Shown: one piece after another, positions 1 to 7,809 of the stretch
How the letters are laid out: each line of letters starts with the position of its first letter
Position numbering within the stretch: position 1 is the stretch's first letter
Source: Dyadobacter frigoris
GTDB lineage: Bacteria; Bacteroidota; Bacteroidia; Cytophagales; Spirosomataceae
Assembly (NCBI RefSeq): GCF_005280585.1
Contig: NZ_SZVO01000007.1
Coordinates: forward strand, 1-64,000
Reading direction: 5' to 3'
DNA length: 64,000 nt
Notes under the pieces: model-generated
Database searches by the model: none
The model's input: only the letters and a program-made list of their open reading frames with translations
Told to the model about the DNA's origin: nothing
Made by a program: the position numbers and the translations under genes

Positions 1-942
1 AACATTATAATTAACTGGACTCACAACCGTTGGTGCTGGTGTCGCACAAGTTACAATTACTTTTATTTCGGCACGGGGTCCTTCACAGCCATTTAATGTC
101 TGGCTGACAAAATAAGATTTTGTTCCTGCTGTTACAGTTGAAGGTATTGGAGCAGCTGCCAAGCCAGTTCCTCCTGCGGCAGCGTCATACCAAAGGCCAT
201 TCGCAACCGCTGGCAATGCTGATGCAGTAGCACCAACATTATAATTAACTGGACTCACTACGGTTGGAGCAGGTGTTGTACAAGCTCCTACAATCACTTC
301 TATTTCCGCACGAGGACCTTCACAACCGTTCAATGTCTGACTTACAAAATAAGATTTTGTTCCAACAGTTACGGTTGATGGTGTTGGCGCAGTAGCTAAA
401 CCGGTACCGCCAGTGGCAACGTCGTACCAAAGGCCATTGGCTACCGCTGGCAAGGCCGTTGCAGTGGCTCCAACATTATAATTAACTGGACTAATAACCG
501 TTGGTGCAGGTGTCGCACACGTTACAATCACTTTTATTTCAGCACGGGGTCCTTCACAACCGTTCAACGTTTGGCTGACAAAGTAGGATTTCGTTCCGGC
601 CGTTACAGTTGATGGTGTTGGCGCAGCTGCTAAGCCAGTACCGCCAGTGGCAACGTCGTACCAAAGGCCATTGGCTACCACTGGCAAGACCGTTGCAGTG
701 GCTCCAACATTATAATTAACTGGACTCACTACGGTAGGAGCAGGTGTTGTACAAGCTCCTACAATCACTTTTATTTCCGCGCGAGGACCCTCACATCCGT
801 TCAATGTCTGACTTACAAAATAAGATTTTGTTCCAACAGTTACGGTTGATGGTGTTGGCGCAGTAGCTAAACCGGTACCGCCAGTGGCAGCATCATACCA
901 TAAATAACCGGCTGAAGATGGCAAAGCCGTTGCAGCGTCACC
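1..942 (-). repeat. Tandem coding repeats, alternating 234/237 bp units
   Basis: The block beginning aacattataattaact recurs at 1, 235, 472 and 706, with a diverged copy at 943. The spacings are 234, 237, 234 and 237 bp. Two alternating unit types differ at the junction: one has a GTCGCACA-type junction, the other a TTGTACAAGCTCC-type junction adding one codon. The real period is therefore a dimer of 471 bp (157 codons). The array continues off the left edge. Confidence 0.9.
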
Positions 943-1356
943 AACTGTATAATTTACAGGACTGGTCACCGCCGGAGCAACCGGAATTGCATTCACAGCA
1001 AAAGCCGAACTAGGATCACCAACAACAGCTGGCGTACTTGTCGTTACTCTGATTTTATAAGCTGTGCCCGCAACAGAGCCTACCGGAATAACGCCACTTA
1101 AAGGCGTATCTGCACCCGTTCCAATGACGTTTGGTGTTGCCGGAAATGTTCCTGTTGCATCAGATAATTCAGCAGAAAAAATAGTTCCGACAGCGAAGGT
1201 TCCTGTTGTAGTATAGGTTACTGAAACAGTCCCTCCTACACAAACCGAAGCAGGATCAACAGCACCCGTCGTAATACCCTGAGCAAATGAAGAAGCTATT
1301 CCAACAATAGCGGCAATGCATGCAAAAATTCCTTTTCTAATAAATGTTTTTTTCAT
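1..1356 (-). CDS. Secreted Ig-like tandem-repeat protein, 5' part (3' end outside window)
   Basis: The frame is open from an ATG at 1356 to the window edge (452 codons), so only the N-terminal part is visible. The protein starts with a Sec signal peptide (MKKTFIRKG, hydrophobic core, likely cleavage after SSFAQ near residue 26). A unique region of about 105 residues follows, then repeats of 78 or 79 residues. Each repeat carries SPVNYNVGA near its start, GLWYD in the middle, and SQTLNGCEGPRAEI near its end. This resembles the Ig-like repeats of large Cytophagales surface proteins, which often end in a T9SS or gliding C-terminal domain; that end cannot be seen here. The likely role is a surface adhesin or structural protein, by inference. 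Near-identity of the repeats at DNA level suggests recent expansion. Confidence 0.85.
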   Translation of the reverse strand, partial: MKKTFIRKGIFACIAAIVGIASSFAQGITTGAVDPASVCVGGTVSVTYTTTGTFAVGTIFSAELSDATGTFPATPNVIGTGADTPLSGVIPVGSVAGTAYKIRVTTSTPAVVGDPSSAFAVNAIPVAPAVTSPVNYTVGDAATALPSSAGYLWYDAATGGTGLATAPTPSTVTVGTKSYFVSQTLNGCEGPRAEIKVIVGACTTPAPTVVSPVNYNVGATATVLPVVANGLWYDVATGGTGLAAAPTPSTVTAGTKSYFVSQTLNGCEGPRAEIKVIVTCATPAPTVISPVNYNVGATATALPAVANGLWYDVATGGTGLATAPTPSTVTVGTKSYFVSQTLNGCEGPRAEIEVIVGACTTPAPTVVSPVNYNVGATASALPAVANGLWYDAAAGGTGLAAAPIPSTVTAGTKSYFVSQTLNGCEGPRAEIKVIVTCATPAPTVVSPVNYNV

Positions 1357-1436
1357 GTATGTATCTTAATATCTTTTCACTTACCTGTTAATGAAAGGTA
1401 AAGTTAGAGATATTTTTCAAATACATTTCCTATGAA

Positions 1437-4400
1437 TTAACGAAGAACGCTTTTACGTTCCAGAAGTGACATATATACCACATCGTGAATTTTCCTGCGG
1501 GTACGCTGTGTGGTAATGCTGTTATTTTCAGCATCCGGGTTAATTCGGTTTGACAAAAATACAAAAAGCAGATCTTCATCCGGATCCATCCAGACAATCG
1601 CTCCCGTAAACCCTGTATGTCCGAAAGAATTTACCGATGCCTGAGCCGAAACATAAGCACTGTTTCCATCCGAAGGCGATTTATCCCATCCCAAACCTCT
1701 ATGGTGAGCGTCATCATACATTCTCGAAAAAAGCGGAACGGTCCCCGGAGCAAAAAACTGTCTGCCGCCATAATTACCTTTCCACAAATTCATTTGCATC
1801 AAAACAGCCAGATCCGTGGCGGTAGAAAACAGACCGGCATGTCCGGAAACGCCTCCTTGAACGGCTCCCATCTGATCATGAACAGTTCCCTGAATTAGCT
1901 GGCTTCGGAAACGATAATCTTGTTCGGTAGGAGCAATTTGTTTTTCAGGAAAACGATGTAAAGGATTAAAACCAGTATAAGGCAGCCCCAGCGGTTCGTA
2001 AATATTCGCCGCTACAAATACATTCAGCGGCTGTCCTGTTACCTTTTCAATCACTTTTTGCAAAGTCAGAAAACCAAGATCGCTGTATAAATAGCCAAAT
2101 TTACCAACCTTGTCTCTGGTATTATTCATTGGAGATTTTACCACCCATTTCCATACAGAATCCCGCAAAGCAGGTTTTGCAAAAAGTTTGGGTGCAACCT
2201 GAAGATTGTAAATGCTATCAGGCTTGGAACTATAATATTCAGGAAGTAAACCGCCTGCACTGGTTTTAGTCCTGTCCCACAAAGTCGGATAAAAAGATAC
2301 CAATCCCGAACGGTGCATCAACAAATCACGAATCGTAAAATTCTGTTTGTTGGTACCAATCAATTCAGGCAAATAATGCGAAGCCCTTTCATCAAGATCG
2401 ATCAGTTTGCGATCATAAAGCAACATAACAGACTGCAAAGTCGCAGCGACTTTTGTTACAGAAGCAACATCGTAAATCGTTTCAGAAGTTACCCGTTCCG
2501 GCGTACGGTAATTTAATCCGCCAAAAGATTTGTCATAAATAATTTTCCCTTTTCGCGCCACCACAACCTGACAGCCAGGAAATACATGATCAATTACGGC
2601 AGCGTTAGCAATGCCGTCAATTTTTTGCAACATAGCCGCATTCATTCCAACACTTTCAGGTGTGCCAAAGCTGATCCGGTTCAAAGCTTCCGTTTCAATA
2701 CCATCACCAGCTTTATAAGAAAGAACAGAAACCGGCAATTTTCCCTTTGAACCCAATGCACCAAAAATAACCTGCGGGACAATTTCCTGCTGATCCGGAC
2801 CATCCTGATTTGAACAGATCAACGCATCTGTTTCCGGGAAAAACTGAATACTATAAGGACTACCGAACAAACATAAAACAACCTTTTTTCCGCTTTGTTT
2901 TAACTGTTTTACAAATTCAGCAGTACCAGTCGAAATACCGTAATTGTACTTCGGATTGGATGAAATACCAGTTACACCAACTACGACAGTTTCATAAGGC
3001 TGCAGATAACTTAACATCTGCAAAATCTCCTCCTGAGAAGGATCTGAAAGGAAAGTATAAGGCCGCATCGGCTTATACGTTGACAGCATTTTCTGGAAAA
3101 CAGAAGTACTTCCTTCACCTATTAAAACAGACGCCATGGTCTCCGCCATGATGGAAGTGATCGGTAAAATATTGTTATCGTTCCGAACAACGGTAACAGA
3201 AGCTTCTGACAATTCCCGATACAATTCTTTGCTTTCTTCAGTATTCAAATCGGAATACAGATTATTGATATCAACAGATTTATATTGACCTAAGCCCGAC
3301 CAGTATTTCGCCTGTAAAATCCGTTTTACTTTATCATCCAGAAATTTCTGAGTGATCGTTCCTTGATTAAGCGCGTCTTTTATTTTGGTAATCGTTTCCG
3401 CTACATTTTCAGGATATAACAATACATCATTTCCTGCCATTAGTGCTTTAAGATTTACCTCAGCGGCCCTACCGGTTTTCAAAACCCCACGCATATTCAT
3501 GGCATCTGTAAAAACAAGTCCGCGGAAACCCATCTGGTTTTTCAATAAGCCTGTAATGACTTTTTCAGAAAGCGAACTGGCTAGCTGCGGTGAATTGTCC
3601 AAAGCAGGAATAAACAAATGTCCGCTCAAAACACCCATCAGGCTATCTGCAATAAGCCGGCGATAAGGATAAAGGTCAATATTATTCAATTGTTCAACCG
3701 AATGTGTCAAAACTGGTAATGTAAAATGAGAATCTGCATCCGTATCACCATGTCCCGGGAAATGTTTTGCAGTGGCAATAATGCCATTGTGCTGCAACCC
3801 TTTCATATATGCAACAGCTTTTCGCGTTACATTTTCCCGGTCTTCACCAAAAGAACGGATACCGATCACAGGATTTTTTGGATTACTGTTGATATCGGAA
3901 ACGGGGGCAAAATTAATTTGAATTCCCAAACGACGACATTGTTTAGCAATATCGCTGCCCATTCTGTAAATCAGCTCATCATCCTGAACCGCTCCCAAAA
4001 CCATTTGTTTTGGAAAAGAGACCGTACTATCCAATCGCATCCCCAAACCCCATTCACCATCGATCCCTATAAAAAGAGGAACTTTTGAATGTGCCTGATA
4101 ATGATTTGTAAGCTGTGCCTGACGAACCGGACCGCCCTGAAAAAAGATCAATCCACCTAAATGAAAATCGTCAATCAATTTATCAATATAACGTGTATTC
4201 GCCTCTTCTCGGTTGGAAAAAGTAGCGACCATAAATAATTGTCCAATTTTTTCCTCCAATGAAAGTGATTTCAGTGTACTGTCCACCCATTCGTTTTCGG
4301 GCAAAACAATCACGGGCTCTGCGCGTCTTTTCGGAGCTTTAACTTGTTTCTTTTCTATAACCGGTTTTTCGATTTTGGCATAGGTTTCTCTAGTCCGGAT

Positions 4401-4490
4401 TAATTTCCAGGCGACGGACACAGAACCGAAAAAGACCAAAATTAAAATACTTGCAACTACCCGAATGCGGCTTCCCAACCTTTTTTCCAT
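1437..4490 (-). CDS. GH3 beta-N-acetylhexosaminidase-like / serine hydrolase fusion protein
   Basis: A 1017-residue two-enzyme fusion. Residues 12-30 form a signal anchor, so the catalytic parts should lie in the periplasm. Residues about 70-400 are a glycoside hydrolase family 3 domain of the NagZ kind: KHFPGHGDT at 242-250 carries the family's His/Asp loop, and FTDAM at 327-331 gives the nucleophile Asp329. A GH3 C-terminal-like domain follows to about 620. The last 380 or so residues are a class C beta-lactamase/esterase fold, with the SxxK motif in DVASVTK, a YSD triad in place of YxN, and HTGFTG near the end. This arrangement is known in Bacteroidota and suggests muropeptide or cell-wall turnover. 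The substrate of the serine hydrolase half cannot be told from sequence. Confidence 0.88.
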   Translation of the reverse strand: MEKRLGSRIRVVASILILVFFGSVSVAWKLIRTRETYAKIEKPVIEKKQVKAPKRRAEPVIVLPENEWVDSTLKSLSLEEKIGQLFMVATFSNREEANTRYIDKLIDDFHLGGLIFFQGGPVRQAQLTNHYQAHSKVPLFIGIDGEWGLGMRLDSTVSFPKQMVLGAVQDDELIYRMGSDIAKQCRRLGIQINFAPVSDINSNPKNPVIGIRSFGEDRENVTRKAVAYMKGLQHNGIIATAKHFPGHGDTDADSHFTLPVLTHSVEQLNNIDLYPYRRLIADSLMGVLSGHLFIPALDNSPQLASSLSEKVITGLLKNQMGFRGLVFTDAMNMRGVLKTGRAAEVNLKALMAGNDVLLYPENVAETITKIKDALNQGTITQKFLDDKVKRILQAKYWSGLGQYKSVDINNLYSDLNTEESKELYRELSEASVTVVRNDNNILPITSIMAETMASVLIGEGSTSVFQKMLSTYKPMRPYTFLSDPSQEEILQMLSYLQPYETVVVGVTGISSNPKYNYGISTGTAEFVKQLKQSGKKVVLCLFGSPYSIQFFPETDALICSNQDGPDQQEIVPQVIFGALGSKGKLPVSVLSYKAGDGIETEALNRISFGTPESVGMNAAMLQKIDGIANAAVIDHVFPGCQVVVARKGKIIYDKSFGGLNYRTPERVTSETIYDVASVTKVAATLQSVMLLYDRKLIDLDERASHYLPELIGTNKQNFTIRDLLMHRSGLVSFYPTLWDRTKTSAGGLLPEYYSSKPDSIYNLQVAPKLFAKPALRDSVWKWVVKSPMNNTRDKVGKFGYLYSDLGFLTLQKVIEKVTGQPLNVFVAANIYEPLGLPYTGFNPLHRFPEKQIAPTEQDYRFRSQLIQGTVHDQMGAVQGGVSGHAGLFSTATDLAVLMQMNLWKGNYGGRQFFAPGTVPLFSRMYDDAHHRGLGWDKSPSDGNSAYVSAQASVNSFGHTGFTGAIVWMDPDEDLLFVFLSNRINPDAENNSITTQRTRRKIHDVVYMSLLERKSVLR

Positions 4491-4725
4491 CTCTATTTTC
4501 CCAAACTTTTTAAGGAAGTACTATTCAAAACATTTAAGGCCGTTGAGTCAAATTTTTCTTTCTTTATTTATATCAACAACAATTATCAACTACAAAAAGT
4601 CCGCTTTAAACTCGTTTTAAGGCAATTCTAATATTTAGCGATTGGCTGATAGCTTTTGGCGTTTAGCAGGTAGCTCAGTATCAGATTGTTGCTGATTTCA
4701 CTATGAACAATTAATAACAAAACAT

Positions 4726-5433
4726 TTAGACGGTTAAATTTCGAAAAGTCTCTTCAAGTGACTTTCCTGTTTGTCTTAATTCTTCAAGAGAGCTGTCACT
4801 CACTACGCGACCTTTATTTATGATGATCACACGATCGCATAAAGCTTCCACTTCCTGCATAATATGGGTTGAAAAAAGAACAGTTTTGTTATGACCGGCT
4901 GTACGGATTAATTCTCTGATTTCCTGGATCTGGTTTGGGTCCAGACCTGTCGTAGGTTCATCCAGAATAAGTACCGCCGGATCGTGCAGGAAAGATTGGG
5001 CTAAGCCGACACGCTGACGATATCCCTTGGAAAGCTGACCGATTTTTTTTCGTTTTTCAACTTCCAGTCCGCAAAGATTGATCATTTCATCCACACGTGA
5101 TTTCAAAGTCGAACCACGCATTCCATATAGTTTTCCCGAAAAAAGAAGAAATTCCCGTACGTACATATCCAGATATAACGGATTATGTTCGGGCAAATAT
5201 CCGATAGCCCGGCGCGCGGGCATGGCTTGCTGTTGTACGTCGAAATCTGCAACAGTTGCTGTCCCCGAGGTTGAATTAAGGTAACCGGTAAGAATCTTCA
5301 TGGTTGTTGACTTTCCTGCGCCGTTTGGCCCAAGAAAACCTACAATTTCTCCGGGTTTCAGGGAAAAAGAAATCCCGTCCACCGCTCGCTGCGTTCCGTA
5401 TACTTTTGTAAGATTCGTTACTTGTATTGACAT
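4726..5433 (-). CDS. gldA: ABC transporter ATP-binding protein, GldA type
   Basis: A 235-residue ABC ATPase with Walker A GPNGAGKST (35-43), signature LSKGYRQ (134-140), Walker B LILDEP (155-160) and switch His190. The stretches GYLPEHNPLYLD and LSKGYRQRVGLA match what is known of flavobacterial GldA, the ATPase of the GldA-GldF-GldG complex needed for gliding. The membrane partners gldF and gldG are not adjacent, so assignment to gliding rather than another ABC-2 exporter rests on sequence resemblance. Start is ATG at 5433, giving a normal N-terminus (MSIQVTNLTK). It is cytoplasmic and monocistronic as far as can be seen. Confidence 0.8.
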   Translation of the reverse strand: MSIQVTNLTKVYGTQRAVDGISFSLKPGEIVGFLGPNGAGKSTTMKILTGYLNSTSGTATVADFDVQQQAMPARRAIGYLPEHNPLYLDMYVREFLLFSGKLYGMRGSTLKSRVDEMINLCGLEVEKRKKIGQLSKGYRQRVGLAQSFLHDPAVLILDEPTTGLDPNQIQEIRELIRTAGHNKTVLFSTHIMQEVEALCDRVIIINKGRVVSDSSLEELRQTGKSLEETFRNLTV

Positions 5434-5518
5434 GTATGTGCTTTATTTTGTTTGGGGTCGTCGGAGTCTGATTAAGATTCGCTGGAATATTCACCAGGAA
5501 TTCGCTGGGACTTCGTTG

Positions 5519-5642
5519 GGGGTAATCCCTTGTGGTTACCCCTTTCTGGCCTGATCTCGTAAATATCTGGAAATTATTTTCAACTATCCGGAAATTCTGG
5601 AGAATTTCCAGATAGTTCTTTGGGCGACCACAAGGGTCGCCC
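5519..5642. repeat. REP-like inverted pair flanking a 16-bp-arm hairpin
   Basis: Three hairpins are packed between gldA and the acyltransferase gene. Hairpin one has arms GGGGTAA (5519-5525) and TTACCCC (5536-5542). Hairpin two has 16-nt arms (5582-5597, 5602-5617) with one mismatch and loop TGGA. Hairpin three has arms GGGCGACC (5622-5629) and GGTCGCCC (5635-5642). The outer hairpins share the core CCCTTGTGGT in opposite orientation, the layout of a REPIN (two inverted REPs). Hairpin three directly abuts the stop codon of the downstream gene, so it may also affect mRNA 3' ends. Confidence 0.7.
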
Positions 5643-6758
5643 CTACACCTTTAAAAATAATTTATTTCTCCATAACAAATACATGAATGCCCATTGTACG
5701 CCTATAAATGCAAGAACGCCACCAACGGCTTGTACCGGTTCGGGGAAGAAATCCAGTACTCCACCGAAAAGTGCTTCTGCTGTATATTCAAAATCAATAT
5801 AACGGCCGACCATGTAAATCACAATGGAGTTCATGCCGATTACTACGAAAAAGAATGTCCAGCGACGGTAATTCAATACATCCACGATCCAGTAGAAAAA
5901 TGCAAGCAACAATACACTGCAACCTCCCGCGCAAAGCACAAACGAACTCGTCCACAAATTCTTGTTAATTGGAAATACAATATCCCAAAGCTGTGAGATA
6001 ATTAAACTGACAACGCCGCCTGCTATCAGGTAAAGCACTTTCTTATTTTGAGAAAGTTTGGCAGGATCAGTTCTTAAAATTTCTCCTGAAAATATCCCCA
6101 TCAAACCTGTTGCAATTGCAGGAATTGTTGAAACCAATCCTTCCGGATCGTGAATTTTCAAATGTAAACGTCCTGGAAGAATCATCCGGTCGAAATAACT
6201 GGCAGGATTACATTCCATTGTCATCAATCCCGCCTCGCAACCAGGAACCGGGAAATACATCATAAATGCCCAATAGCCTAACAACAAGCCTGCAAACCAG
6301 ATCCAGCGACTCGTTTTTCCGGTATATAAATAAATAATCTGTGCAAACATTCCTGCCAAACCAATACGTCCTAAAACACTTGGATAACGCATATTAGCCC
6401 ATTCGGTATGAAAAATCCCATTGTTGTAAATGACCCCTAAAAACACAAGAATAAGCCCTCTCTGGATCACCTTACGAATTAAATCTGACGCCGGTACACC
6501 TTTTTCCAAACGGCTTCCCAATGAAAACGGCGTTGATACACCTGCCATAAAAAGAAAAGTAGGGAAGATTAAATCGTAGGCACGGAAACCGTTCCAGTCC
6601 GGATGTGTAAGCTGATGTGCAATAAATACCGCCCACGACCAGCCGGTAACTTTGGCCAGAACAGCAAAGATATCTTCGCCACCGGAAATCCAAAACATGT
6701 CAAACCCACGCAGCGTATCTAAAGACAGCAACCGGTGTGAAGTAGAATTTTCTTTCAT
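5643..6758 (-). CDS. NagX/HGSNAT-like multi-pass acyltransferase (DUF5009-type)
   Basis: A 371-residue integral membrane protein with about ten hydrophobic segments. The N-terminal SLDTLRGFDMFWI and the segment LIFPTFLFMAGVS are typical of the heparan-alpha-glucosaminide N-acetyltransferase-like family (DUF1624/DUF5009, NagX in some Bacteroidota and proteobacteria). Family members are thought to move acetyl groups across the membrane onto amino sugars, which would fit the upstream amino-sugar hydrolase theme, although the genes are not cotranscribed as one tight unit. The stop codon touches the REP-like hairpin at 5622-5642. Start is ATG at 6758. The exact substrate is unknown. Confidence 0.75.
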   Translation of the reverse strand: MKENSTSHRLLSLDTLRGFDMFWISGGEDIFAVLAKVTGWSWAVFIAHQLTHPDWNGFRAYDLIFPTFLFMAGVSTPFSLGSRLEKGVPASDLIRKVIQRGLILVFLGVIYNNGIFHTEWANMRYPSVLGRIGLAGMFAQIIYLYTGKTSRWIWFAGLLLGYWAFMMYFPVPGCEAGLMTMECNPASYFDRMILPGRLHLKIHDPEGLVSTIPAIATGLMGIFSGEILRTDPAKLSQNKKVLYLIAGGVVSLIISQLWDIVFPINKNLWTSSFVLCAGGCSVLLLAFFYWIVDVLNYRRWTFFFVVIGMNSIVIYMVGRYIDFEYTAEALFGGVLDFFPEPVQAVGGVLAFIGVQWAFMYLLWRNKLFLKV

Positions 6759-7032
6759 TAGAAAAATAAGGGTAAAGGAAATAAAATTTGGTAAAAGGAG
6801 TACTTATGAAAAACTTTTATGGCTTACGTTCACAAACACAACTACAATTACTGGATTCTTACTGAAAAATACTATCGGTGAGAATGAGCAAAAGCAATTT
6901 TATTTAAATAAGCCTATTTGAATAAAGGATAGTGAAAAAAGTTTCCGCGCAGAATTTTCATTTCAGGTTTATATTCTTTCCAATATGATCTTCGTTAGTA
7001 CCATCAATATTCATTTCAACAAAATGCCATCC

Positions 7033-7437
7033 ATGAAAAAACTCATCTTTTTATTTCTGGCTTTAACCGGATTATTATTTACAGGCTGCGCGAGTTCCAA
7101 CAATTCCTCTTCAAAAGATTCAGAAGATTATCAGGAAACCACGACCATTAACCCAAAGCTGAATAACAAACGGCTTGAAAAAAATCTGGAAAAATTCGCA
7201 GCTGATCTTGATCTTTCCAAAAAACAGGTAAAACAAATCAAAAAGATTGAAAAACGTTACGCCCGCAAAGACAGGAAATTATCCAGAAACCACGAGGCAA
7301 AACGCCGTGATCATAAACAACTGGCAGAAGCAAAAAGAGAAGAGATCTTGTATGTTCTGACAAACGAGCAACAGCAAAAACTGGAAGTATTGTCGAAGAA
7401 AAACAGGTTTAGTTTTGATCGGATTTTTGGGAAATAG
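7033..7437 (+). CDS. Small charged periplasmic lipoprotein
   Basis: The frame is open from 6985, but the ATG at 7033 gives a standard lipoprotein signal: MKKLIFLFLALTGLLFTGC, with lipobox FTGC and Cys19 as the lipidated residue. ATG at 7024 would add three residues. The mature part (about 115 residues) starts with a Ser/Asn-rich linker. It continues as a strongly charged alpha-helical stretch containing LDLSKKQVKQIKKIEKRY and LTNEQQQKLEVL. These two motifs recall Spy/CpxP-type LTxxQ envelope-stress chaperones, a resemblance only. No enzymatic motif is visible. Likely attached to a membrane leaflet facing the periplasm. Confidence 0.7.
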   Translation: MKKLIFLFLALTGLLFTGCASSNNSSSKDSEDYQETTTINPKLNNKRLEKNLEKFAADLDLSKKQVKQIKKIEKRYARKDRKLSRNHEAKRRDHKQLAEAKREEILYVLTNEQQQKLEVLSKKNRFSFDRIFGK

Positions 7438-7443
7438 ATTAAT

Positions 7444-7496
7444 AAAGTGTGACTTCCATTAAAATTTCTCGTTATGTCTGATAGAAGTCACACTTT
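7444..7496. repeat. 13-bp perfect inverted repeat ahead of the antitoxin gene
   Basis: Arms AAAGTGTGACTTC (7444-7456) and GAAGTCACACTTT (7484-7496) are separated by 27 bp. The right arm ends 5 bp before the ATG at 7502. There is no U-run after the stem, so an intrinsic terminator is unlikely. The position suits an operator or 5'-UTR structure controlling the antitoxin-like gene. Confidence 0.65.
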
Positions 7497-7501
7497 GAAT
7501 T

Positions 7502-7705
7502 ATGATCGACATAAATCCAAAATATATTACAAACAGCGATGGCGAACAATTTGTCTTACTTAAACGGCATGAGTTTGACGCATTACTCGAAGCTCTTGAT
7601 GATCAAGACGACATAAGAATATATGATAAAGCAAAAAAAGAGGATGACGGAACACGATTCCTATTTCTGGATTACTTAAAGAATAAGGAATCTAAAAAGG
7701 CCTGA
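7502..7705 (+). CDS. Phd/YefM-type antitoxin-like protein without adjacent toxin
   Basis: A 67-residue protein. An N-terminal beta-strand region (NPKYITNSDGEQFVLLKRHEFDALLEAL) is followed by an acidic helix and an IYDKAKKEDDG tail. This is the layout of Bacteroidota type II antitoxins annotated Phd/YefM or RelB-like; the family call comes from memory of the pattern. The length looks complete. The usual RelE/ParE toxin frame should follow but does not: only a 25-codon frame beginning with the overlapping TGATG at 7705 is present, with no recognisable toxin sequence. It is a solitary antitoxin, or the remnant of a pair. The inverted repeat just upstream may serve autoregulation. Confidence 0.65.
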   Translation: MIDINPKYITNSDGEQFVLLKRHEFDALLEALDDQDDIRIYDKAKKEDDGTRFLFLDYLKNKESKKA

Positions 7706-7774
7706 TGATCCTGTTTGCTTATCCCAGGCAGGTATACCTCAAAACTATCAACATGTTGCCAAACATCGAAACCA

Positions 7775-7801
7775 ATTCGTGAAAAATTCGTGCATTCGTG
7801 G
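7775..7801. repeat. Short ATTCGTG triplet repeat
   Basis: ATTCGTG occurs at 7775, 7786 and 7794, spaced by short A/C linkers, immediately before the 3' end of nuoM. Similar ATTCGTG phrases are common intergenic debris in Bacteroidota genomes (recollection only). No function is assigned. Confidence 0.4.
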
Positions 7802-7809
7802 CAAAAAAA

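Noticed and set aside
5620-5802. Frame starting MGDHKGRPYT
   Set aside because: Its start is the translated REP palindrome (GDHKGRPY is a common artefact of this repeat), and the rest is antisense to the acyltransferase gene.
7705-7782. 25-codon frame as a toxin gene
   Set aside because: Too short and with no RelE/ParE pattern; mentioned only as a possible remnant.
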